Assembly (NCBI GenBank): GCA_016293845.1
Contig: JAEDDH010000019.1
Coordinates: 10,812 to 74,811, forward strand
Reading direction: 5' to 3'
Source: Bacteroidales bacterium
GTDB taxonomy: Bacteria; Bacteroidota; Bacteroidia; Bacteroidales; UBA3824
DNA length: 64,000 nt
Part shown: positions 49,201 through 61,200 of the stretch, piece by piece
How the letters are laid out: the number at the start of each line of letters is the position of its first letter
Position numbering within the stretch: position 1 is the stretch's first letter
Translations under genes and position numbers: made by a program
The notes under the pieces: generated by a model
Seen by the model: the letters and a program-made list of their open reading frames with translations, nothing else
The model's database searches: none
What the model was told of the DNA's origin: nothing

Positions 49201-52200
49201 GATAAGACAGTTTACCTCAAGTGGAGTATAGAGCGCCAGTTGCTCGATGGCACAGTTTGCTCCGACGATACCACTTTGGCTGTTACCAACTATGGATTTA
49301 CAGTCAGCGCAGGCAACGGTATAGGTTATGTAGTTTGTGATGCATCTACATACAATTTGCAAGGCTCTGGCTCGTATAGCGATGCTGCTACTGGATACTG
49401 GACTTCGGAATACAAGCCTGTAATATTCAAAGATAACAACACAACAGCTCAGTCGGTTGAGGTATCTAACCTCAACAACCGTGGCAGCAACCGTTTCTCA
49501 TGGACTGTTACCGACAATGGCTGTACCAAAACATCTGATTGGTTTACAGTTATCGACAATAATCCTAAGCAACCTCAGTTTATTAGTCCTACTGTTACTA
49601 ATTATCAAACATGCGAAGCTTCGTTTGGTCTTACAGTTTCTGTTCCGAGCGGCAACGAAAAAGGCTATTGGGAAGGTCCTGCAAGCGCAGTTTACTACCC
49701 GTCGTCAACTTACTACAATGTTACCGTGTCTAACATGACTGCCAACCAAACTCACGACTTTATCTGGCATGTAAGTCTCGGCGATGATGCTGCTCATGCT
49801 TGCAGCAAACAGACCAAAGTAAGTGTTACTAACAACCACTTCGAGGCTTCGATTATCACCAAGCCGCAGACTATCTGTCTTGCTCCCGACCAAGAATTTA
49901 CTCTCGAGGCTGTGGATAGCGAACAGATGTTCAACGAACCTGGTCAATGGAGCGTTGTAGGCGACAAGATTCCTCTGCCCGCTACTTCTAACAGTGCACA
50001 GATGACTCTCAAGGGTATTCCTTATGGTGAATACGATTTTGTTTGGACAGTTGGAGCATCTTCAACCTCTAAATGCCCCCAAGCTGAAGACCGCGTTAAG
50101 ATTATCAACAGCTATATTACTGCCAACGCTGGCGACGATAAGGTATTCTGTAGCTCAACTGCCGAAGTTCTATCTAAGAACTTTACCGAAGGTACAGGTC
50201 GTTGGGCATGCGTTGGCGGTGGCGATAATATTAACTTCGCCAATGTATCTATCGACAATCCTAACGATTATACTTCTATCGTTCGTTACCTTGTAGGTGG
50301 CACTTACAAGTTCCGTTGGACAGTAACTTCGCCTGATGGCAAGTGCCAAAGCTACGACGATGTAGAAATTACCAACAACTCGTTTGATGTTTACGCCGAT
50401 AAGGATGCTACTAAAGCTCCCGACGGCACCAACGTTCACTACATCTGTTCCGACAAAGTTCAGATTACTGCATCAGCTCTCGGTGGAGGCACTCCTGTTT
50501 GGTCACTTGGCACTAGTGGCACAGGCTATATTGTAAGCTCTACCAACAATGTTGTAGAATTGGCTGGTATCACAAAAGAGCTTCAACTCAAATGGACAGA
50601 ACAAGATCGCAACGGCTGTTCTAACTCCGACGAGGTTAAGATTGTTAACCGCAAACCCTTGCTCGCCGACTTTACCGACGACTACACTTGCGATGGCACA
50701 TATAAACTTTCGGTAGGAAGCAAAGAATCTTACCAGACAGGCCGTTGGGAACGTTTGAGCAATTTTGCTGGTCATTTCGAGGGTTATGCCGATGATGTTG
50801 CCTTTGTGGACAACTCACTCTCTGTAACATACTTTGGCATCGAAGACGACCAGACAGTTTCGTTCCGTTGGGTTGTTACCGACAACAATTTGCCCTCTTG
50901 TAGCGATGCTAAGACTATCAAGATTACCAACTATCACATCACTCCTGTAATTGATGCCGCTACTTACGAATCTTGCGACAATACAGTATCTTATGTCAAG
51001 GGTTCTAACCCCGACGAAACCAAATATGTTGGTAAATGGGACGCTACTACAAATACCTCGTTTGCAGATGTCAACCAGTCGCACACTTCAATTACTGCTA
51101 TGCAGCAAGGCGACAACGTGATTACTTGGACACTCAGCAACCGTTCTGGTATCAACACTTGTATCAATGAAACTTCGGCTACTATTGTTAACAACTATCC
51201 TGGCACAGCTGTTATCAATAAAACCAACACCGAATCTTGTGATCATACTATCGACCTCGTTGCCGAAAACTATACAGTAAATCACGCTTCGGGTAAGTGG
51301 AGTCTTGCGTTCGATGACAATAATGTTGTATTTGACGAAACTTCAAACGTAACAGCTCATGTTTCTGGTTTGAATAAAAATACTACTAAGTTCGTTTGGA
51401 CTGTTACCAAAGGCAACTGTTCAGTATTTGACGAAGTAGATATTATAGACAACACCACTACTGCCGAACTCGACATGCCTGCGACAACACAAAGCTGCGA
51501 CAATACAATCCAGCTTAAGGCTGTAGACAATCTGCAGGCATTCCCCAACAGTCACGGATGGTGGTCTACCAATAGCGGTCAGGCTTTGTTTAGCAACGGT
51601 CAATCGTCGATTGCCGCTGCCACCACAGTAGCTAATGTTCCTGCCGATGGCGAAATATTTAAGTGGAATGTTTACCAAGGCAACTGCCCGCCCAACTTCC
51701 AGACTGTTAATGTAAACAACTACTATGTGGAAGCTTCGATTATCACCGAAGGCGGTGTCCTCTGCCAAAGCGAGAAAACTGTTGAGGCTAAAACAATTTC
51801 GGGCTACGCAAATGCTTATGGTTACTGGTCAATTTCGTCTTACCCGCAAGAGGATATGACCATAAATGATATTACTATCGAAAATGCAAATACCACAAGA
51901 GCTACATTCAAAGGTCTTACAAAACCTGGTGAATATAAATTTGCTTGGAATGTTTACCGTCTTGTAAACGGCAAAATAGAATGTGAACACTCTGATGAGG
52001 TAACATTCAACCAAGGCTCGTTTGTTGTAGACGCTCTTGAAAACGATGACGACAACCGTTTGGCTATCTGCGGCGAGTGGACAACTCTCAATGCTTCTCC
52101 GATTAGCGCCGGATGCACTGGTTCTTGGGAAAACATTAATAAAGTTGCTGGTGTGGTTATTGCCGACAGCAATAGTCCTACATCAGAAATTTCGGGTATA

Positions 52201-55200
52201 CCTTCTTCGGGTGTAACTCTCCGTTGGACTGTTTCAAAACAAGGTGGATGTACTTACACAAGCGATGTTTACTACGTTAACAATAAACCTGTAGCTACAG
52301 TAAGCATCAAGAATTCTGATTGCAATGGCAACGTTACTCTCCAAGGCAACGACCTAAGCTCTAATTCTAACCTTGAAGGATGGTGGACAAAAGACAAACC
52401 CGCTGATTCTGGTGATTTTGTTACTGCAACCTCTAATGTCAACACTGTTGAATATGCTGGTATATCCAACCAAGCCACTGTTAAACTTATTTGGCATATC
52501 CGCAACAACTTCAATGGTGGTTCTTGTGAAGATACGGCTGCAATTGATGTTACCAACCAAGGCTTTATATTCAGTGTAGGTAGCGACGACGTTACCAACA
52601 ATTGCGAAGACAAATATCAGCTCAATGCTAATATGCCTTCCGACGTAACAGGTCTCTCAGGTTATTGGAAGTCTAATAATAGCAATGTAGTATTCTCTAC
52701 ATCCAATGCTCAGTATGCTTCAGCTCCTTCTACCGACCCGAACGCTTGGGTAACTGGATTGAGCCAAAGCAATGGCAATGTATTTACATGGTATGTTTTG
52801 GGCAGCCAATGTGGTGAACCTAATAAATCAGTAACCATCTATTACAATGCTCCTTCTGAATCAAGCATTAAAACAGAAGACGGCACTATTGTTTGCGAAA
52901 CTTCTGCTACACTCAATGCCAACGCACCTTCGTATGGCACTGGTCACTGGGAAGTTCCTGCTGGTGTAACATTTGCTCAAGGTTACGAATCTACCGATGC
53001 ACAGGTAATTGTTAACAATATGCAGCCCAATAGCGATGCTACATTTACTTGGGTGGTTGAACGTGCTAATATCAACAAGACTACAGGCTATGTTAAAGGT
53101 GTTTGTAAAGATCCCTCGAGTGTAACTATTAAGAACTACCAGTTCACTCCTGAAATTTATGCTTCTAACACAGTCTGCGGCGATGAACTTGCTATTCAAG
53201 GCTTAATGCCTGATCAAGGCGACTTCATCGGTACATGGTCGAGCTCATACTCAGATATCGTGTTCACAGCATCTACAACTGATGCTAAGGGTATGGCTTA
53301 CACTACTGTTAAGAACCTCCGCCGTGGTGACAACACCATTCAGTGGACTGTAGTGGACAAAGCTGGTAAATGCCCCAGCAATAATGTTGCTACTATGACT
53401 ATCACCAACACAACACCTTCTACTGCTTCGATTATCGACAAGGGTACTACCGAGTCGTGCGACAACGATGAGTTTGCCCTCGAAGCTAAAGGATTTAATG
53501 CAGCTACTGAAACTGGTAAATGGACTGCTAAGGGTGGCGATGTTAAGTTTACACCCAACAATGATTCCAAGACAACAGCTACTCAGTTGAGCATTGGCGA
53601 CAACGAAATTGTTTGGACAATTACTTCTAAGGCAGATCCTAAATGTGAATCTTCTGCTAGCGTTATCATTGTCAACAATAAGGTGATTGCTACTATAGGT
53701 CAGCCGATCGAAACTTGTGATGGTACAGAAACTCTCAATGCTGTTGATCCTCAGTCAATACCGTACGGTGGTACAGGTTTGTGGAGCAATATACCCAATG
53801 GCGCAACTATCGATGCCACTGCTATGACACTCTTCAATGCTGAAATCAAGAACATACCCGCTGGCGGACATACTCTCACTTGGACAGTTTCTAAGGGTGG
53901 TTGCTCAGATCATAAAGACCTTAAAGTTACCAACAATAGTGTTACTGCTTTAATCAACGAGGGTACGTTTAATCCAAGTACCAACCATTATGAGTTGTAT
54001 ATCTGTAAAATGCCTCAGAAGATTACAGCTAACAACCTTTCTGGATTAACTGGTGTAACTGGTAAATGGGAAGCTGTTTTGCCCACTACATTTACAATTG
54101 AATCTACAGCTCACGAAGTTTATGTTTCTAATCTCGACAATGGTAGCAATACTCTTAAGTGGACTGTTGAACACGGTAAATGTTCTGCAGATGCTATTAT
54201 TGATATCTACAACAATACTGTTCAAACTTCAATTAATGGTAAAGATGCAGACGGTAATATGTATACCAAATGTAACGACTATGCCGTTGTAAATGCTATT
54301 CTGCCCTCGGGTTGCACAGGTATTTGGAATATCAATGGTCCTGGCTCTGCAGCTGATCCTTCAATGTTAACATGTAGCCAAATCAAAGTGGTTGGTCTTG
54401 CTAACGATAAATTTACCAAACTTACATGGACAGTTACGAGCGACAACAACCCTGATTGTCATGACGACGATTTCATTAATGTAAGGTCTAACAAAGTTGT
54501 GGCTGAAATTACATCTAACGATCCCGTTATCCTTTGCGAAAGCGATGGCAACAACGCTAAGATTCAGGCTAAGGCTCTCAGTCAAGGTAAGGGATGGTGG
54601 GAACCGTTCAGCATAGGCAATACTGGACATATCGATGATTCTGAGTCTGCTATCCTTAATGTTACAGGCATAGCTCCCGACGTTACCGAAAAGTACGTTT
54701 GGCATGTTGAACTTGGCACAGGAAGCGACATGTGCAAAGATGAAAAGGTTGTTACAGTTATCAACAAGAACTTCAAGCTTCAAGCAGGTTCTAAGATTGT
54801 TAACAATATTGCAATGTACGATGGCAACAACTGTGAAGACTACGTAAGTCTTGGTGCTACCAAGTACAACGAAGGTCACGGTTTATGGACTGTTACTTCG
54901 GGTAAGGGTACTGTTATTGATCCTACAAGTTATAACTCTAAGTTGCTTATTTTGCCGGGCGAAACCGTAGATCTTACTTGGACATACGACCGTGAAGATG
55001 GTTGTCCCGCTAAACAAGCATTCGCTACTGTAATCAGTCACAAGGTGGTTGCTGTGGCAAATGACGTTAATTCTTGTGAATCAGATGCTTTGCTTGATGC
55101 AGACGAACCTAAATATGCTATTGGTGAATGGGGCTATTGGACAGCTCCCGACCACGTAGCATTTGATAATAATGGTAACGCTTCTACTTTAGCCAACGGC

Positions 55201-58200
55201 AAAGTTACTGGTTTGCAACAGGGTTCTAACTCATTTATTTGGCATTTGCATAATGCTTACTGCTCTGATGTTAAGACAGTGAACGTTACTTACTTAGTTC
55301 CCAATGCTAAAATCTCGTTACAAAGCCCATTTGAAACTTGTTACGACAATCTTGAAGCCCTTTCTGCTTCAGAAGATCCCGCAATTCATGGATATACAGG
55401 TTATTGGGGTATTAAGGCTGGTGCTAATATTGAGTTTGGCGACAAAACCAACTTCCTTACATCTGTTAAGGGTCTCAACCGCGATAAGGACAACATCCTT
55501 ACTTGGACTGTTGTAACTCCTGAAAATTGTAGACATACCGAAGAGGTAGTAATCAGAAATGTAGGTGTTGAGAACAATCCTGGCGGTCCTTACTACAACT
55601 GTGGTGAGAAAGATAAAGAGTATACTTTGGCCGCTAACGATCCTTATCCCAACAACTGGGAAGGCTGGTGGGAAGTAGCCCCTGTATCTAAGACTCAGGC
55701 TGCTCTCGCAGGATTCTCGTTCACCAATTCTACCGCATCTAACTCAGGATACGTAAATGCTCCTTCTGGTGCAATGTTGGTTACTTGGACTGTTCGTGAT
55801 CCTAACTCTTCTAAGCAATGTAAGTCAACCAAGGAGGTTACAATCACCAACAACGGCTTCGATATTTCGGCAGGCGATGAGAGCCAAGTTGATATCTGCG
55901 CCGATGTTGTAAGTCTTTCTGGTTCGCACTATCAAGGCAATTTCAAAGGTAAATGGTCAGCAGTCGACGGCAACTCACCTGTTAAGTTTGCTGATCCTAC
56001 CAACTATCAGACAACTGTTACCAACCTTGAATACAACAGCAACATTCTTCGTTGGGAGGTAGAATATAAAGGTTGTAAAAAGCATGCCGATATTGACGTT
56101 CGCCACAAACGTTACCTCGACTTTACTGCTGGTGACGACAAGACCATCTGTGACGAATCTGTTCTGTTGGAAAATGTTACAAATCCGAACTCTTTCTCCA
56201 ACGATAGACCTGTAACTGCATACTGGGAGTGCAATATCAATGGTGTAACATTCTCTAACAGCACTGTTCACTCTCCCAAGGTTTCTAACCTCCAGTTTGG
56301 TCCTAACACCTTCACATGGCACGTTCACAATGGTTACTGCGATATGGTAGACCAAGTTATTATCACCAGCAACCGTGTTCGCGCTTACTCTGGCGGTGGC
56401 GATGATTACATCAACCAGTGCGAGGATTACTACAGCTTAATGGCTCAGTTGCCCGATACCAAGTTCGACTCAGTTGCTTGGAGTATAGGTCAGGGTAATG
56501 CTAAGTTTGCTACACCTAAGTTTATTTCAAACGATGTGGTATTCGATCCTGCTAACTCTAATATGTCAGCTGTTGATAAGGCTTACTGGTCTACCAAGAC
56601 ACAAGCCGAATTCAACCAATACGCATCGTCGTTCAACTCTGCCAACAACAACACTAAGGCAACAAGCCTTGCTCAAGGCAAGAACGAACTTATCTGGCAT
56701 GTATACTACAATGGTTGCGAAACAATGGATACCGTACGTATCAACAACCTCGCACCCGACAAGCCTATTGTTCCCACCGAGCGCGAACAAATATGCCGCA
56801 CAGATTATCATCTCTCGGCTAATGCACCTAACATTGGTAAAGGTCATTGGGAGCAAGTTGGTGGTTCTTCTACTATCAATATTGTTAAACCTACTGCCAA
56901 CTACACTGATGTAACTGGTCTTAGCAGTGGCCCTAACAACTTCATGTGGGTTATTACAAACGAGCAAGATGGTAAGGTATGTACATTGTCTGCTCCGTAT
57001 ACACTCGTAAATAGCGAGATAACAACCACCGCTGGTCAAAATGAGGTTACTTGCGACGACTTCTATACACTTAGCGCTACAGATCCCGCTCCGTACACAG
57101 GTTACTGGGTTGACGTTGACGGTCTTGGAGCTCAGTTTGAAAACAACAACTCTACAAACTACGAGGTTAAGGTTACTAACCTCCACACCGGCGGCAACAC
57201 ATTCCGTTGGGTAGTAGATGATCCCAAGACTGGTTGTCACGCCGAGGCCAATGTTGTTATCACCAACAACAAACCTACTCAGCCTAAACTTGGCGCTGGT
57301 TACACCGTTTGTCAAGACTTCACCACTCTTAAAGGTAATACCTACGCTTCTGACGAAATCGGTGTTTGGAATAAAGTTGGCGGTTCTTCTCGCATTGCTA
57401 ATAGCACTGCTACTCAAACTAAGGTTACTGGCCTCAGCCGCGGACCTAACGAGTTCACTTGGACTATTACTCGTGGTAAAGGTGATGAAGCTTGTACTTC
57501 TGAACCTGCAAGCATCAAGATTTATGCAAGTCAGTTCCAGGTAGGAGCTTCTACTCCCAAACCTGAATATTGCAAAGATACGGCAGAAGTTTATGGTACT
57601 ACCAATGCCGACGATGGCACTTACACCTCACTTTGGACTGCACGCACAGGTACTGGTACATTTATTACCAATGCTACCACCGATGCATCTCAGGCTAACG
57701 CAGTGGTTACCAACCTCAGTCCGGGTATCAACATCATAACTTGGACTGTTAAGACCAAAGCTCCCGACGGTACTGATTGTGAACTCTCTGCTGATGTAGA
57801 AGTTCTCAACAATACTGCTCCTAAGGCTATCCTCCCGAAGGAAGATGTTGCTTGCTCTTCTTCTTTCGATATCCAAGGCAACCAGCCTATGGAAGCAGGT
57901 GTTACAGGATATTGGAAGGTTGAACAAGGTAGCGGCTCGTTCTCTGCTAAGAGCAACTTCAAGACAACTATCACAGGTCTTGACATTGGTCAGCACAACT
58001 ATATTTCTTGGAACCTCCAGAAAGGCAAATGTGTCAACACTGCAGTTATCGACATATTCGCTGATGAGGCTGTTACAAGCGTAACCAGTGATAATGGAAC
58101 AGGTATCAAACATACTTGCGACAACGAACTTACAATTTCTGGTACAGCGCCTCCTTCGGGTGGCAAAGGTTGGTGGACAACCACTTCGCGCGATGCTAAA

Positions 58201-61200
58201 TTCGTTAACAACGATACCGAATCGCCCAACACTCGTATCACTAATGTAAAAACTGGCTCTCACGTATTTGTTTGGAATGTTGAAACCGAACATGGTTGTG
58301 GTGCAAAAGCCGAACTCAAGGTTATCAACGAGAAATACGATATCATTGCCCACATGTCGGGTGTTAACCCTGTGTGCGATGGCCACGTAGAACTCAATGG
58401 TACTTCACCCACAGGTAGTGCAATTGGTTGGTGGACAGGCCCGGACAACGCTACCTTCTCCGACAAGTCCAACAATGTTACCACAATGTATATGAGTAAC
58501 TATGGCGACAACACTGCTTACTGGCACGTTAAGAAAGGCAATTGCGAATCAGTATCTTCAGTATATGTATTCAATTCTTCAGTAACCGCTTATGGTGGCG
58601 AGGATATTATAGTATGCTCTGATCAAGAAACTCAATCGCTTATTGCTCAAGCAGCTCCTCAAGGTGGCCGTGGTTGGTGGGAGTATGTTAATGGCTCGGT
58701 AGAAATTGCCGACAAGTCATCTAACAATACCACAATCACTAAGGTTCAGCAAGGTACTAACACCATCCGTTGGTGGGTAGCTTCTCCTGATTATGTTGAT
58801 CCTGTAACTCACAATGTTTCACCAGGATGTCGCGATAAATACGACGTTACAGTTTCTAACAACGATTTCTCTGCCAACGCTGGTACCAACTTCGAAGTTT
58901 GTGGTCCTCAAACCACCTTGAACGCCGTATTGCCTAAGGGTGCAGTTGGTAGCTGGTCGGGTGGCGACTTCCTCGACAATACCGACCCGAAGACAACGGT
59001 ATACAACCTCCGCAACGCTGAACCTACAGAACTCACTTGGACAGTAATTTACAACGGTTGTACCGAAGATGCCAAAGTAATTGTTACTAATACTAAGGTA
59101 GATATCACAATACCTACTGGTGGAATCACTGGTACACGTCAAATCTGTTCTGATGAACTTCAGATTGAAGCCACCAACAATGCAGGTACAGGTACATGGC
59201 GTGTAATTCAAGGCCAAGGTAAGTTTGATAATAGTACCAACAATGTAACCAAAGTATCTAAACTTACTGCTAATGAGAACATCCTTCGTTGGGAAGTTAT
59301 CAACGGTAGAAATAAGTGTCATACTTATAAAGATGTCACAATCGACAATAAGGCACTTAACTTCTCTGCTGGTGCTAATCAGAATGTTTGCGACACATTC
59401 GCTTACTTGTCGGCTCAGCCGCTCGCTGCTAATCAAGAAGGCTGGTGGACATGGGGCTTTGGCGGATCATCTGGTTCGTTCTCTGGTGCAGGCCCTGTAT
59501 TTGCAAACTCTACTGCCAACAACACCGTTGTATATGGTCTTTACTTCAACGATGAAGGCTCAGGATATTCTAACGCCTTTACTTGGCATATCCACGATAA
59601 TAATACAGGTTGTAGCGGCGAAGCTAAGGTGCTTGTTACAAGCTACCACTTCACTATCGATGCCGATACAAGCACAAGAGAAAATGTCCACGTTTCTGAT
59701 TTGAACCACTATAAGATTGGTGGTACAGGTCAAAAACAAGATGACAACAGCAACGACCTCTATAAGTTTGAATGGAAACCTGTTATGGGTAGTGGTAGAC
59801 CTACCAATCCTAACAGCGATGTAACTGAGTTTGTCAACCTCTCGTCGGGTATCAACCAGTTCGCTTACATTGCAACTCTTATTGATAATGAAATCCCCGG
59901 CACTAATGGTATGAGAAAACCGAAGTGTACCGCTGAAAACATTGTTACTATTAATTACAGAGCCTTTACAGTTGAGGCAGGCGACGATAAGTCAATCTGC
60001 GAAGATTCTATCAAACTTGCCGCATCTCGTCCCGATGGCGCTGTAGGTCACTGGACAAGCCGCGAACGTGGTTGCGATTTCGATGATCCTACCAATCCTA
60101 ACACTTGGGTTCGTTATCTTAAACCTGGTGAGAACATCCTCTACTGGAACGTAACACGTAACGGATTTACAGCTATCGACTCTGTAATCATTTACAACTA
60201 CGGATTCAAAGTTGATGCAGGTCCCGATCAACATCTCTGTGTCGACAGTACCGAGCTCAGTGGTTCTGCTCCTCTTGGCAACCCGCTTATCACAACCGAT
60301 TGGTCTGGTTACTGGGATACTCCTAAGGGTTCAGCTACTTACTCTGCACCCAGTCAGCAGAATACAAAGGTTAAAGACCTTGCCGCTGCTACCAACCTCA
60401 TAGTATGGCATGCTAAGGCTTGGAGCGATCAGCTCAAGACCTCTAACACCACTTCGATCACATGTTACGCCGAAGACACCGTTCGTGTTGCTTACTATGT
60501 GGCTCCCGATGCCGAATTTAATATAGTGCCCAAAACTGCTGCCGGATGTACTCCGTTTACAGCTCAGTTTGCCAACACTACTATCGACACCGACTCTACT
60601 GGTTCTACTTTCTACACTTGGAACTTCGGTAACATAACTTCGTTAGAAACTACCGACCACGACAACTTAGTAGAACGTACATTCTACAACACTTCTGACC
60701 ACGACAGCACGTTGACCATTTGGCTGACATCGGGTATCAAGATTCCGGGCAACAAGACCTGCTACAATACCGATTCAAGCGATATTACAATCTTCAGCGT
60801 TCCCACTGCTAAGTTTACTGTTTCGCCGCACCGTCAAATGCAGCCCTCTACTCAGTTTAGCATGTATGCTGTTCAAGTTCCGGGCGACGAAGTACGCTAT
60901 GCATGGTCTTACGGCGACGGACAAGGCTCTGTTTGGAACAATAACGCTGAATTTGAAAAGACCTTGACTCACAAGTATATGGATTTCGGCGAGTATAAGA
61001 TTGTACTCGACGTTAAGAACAAATACTGCGCTGCAAGCGATACTCAGATTGTAATAATCGACGCTGCTCCGCCTAAGCGTACAATGCAGTCTAAGGGCTT
61101 CAAAGGTTGTGAGCCTTATCTCCACGAACTTATCGAAGAAGTGCTCTACGCCGACTCTGTAAGATGGGATATTTACGAAGTTACCGACTCGCTCGAACTT

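Noticed and set aside
31685..60507. Regular repeats considered as a CRISPR array or DNA satellite
   Set aside because: The periodicity is at protein level with about 285-base units and low DNA identity, and the coding frame is unbroken.
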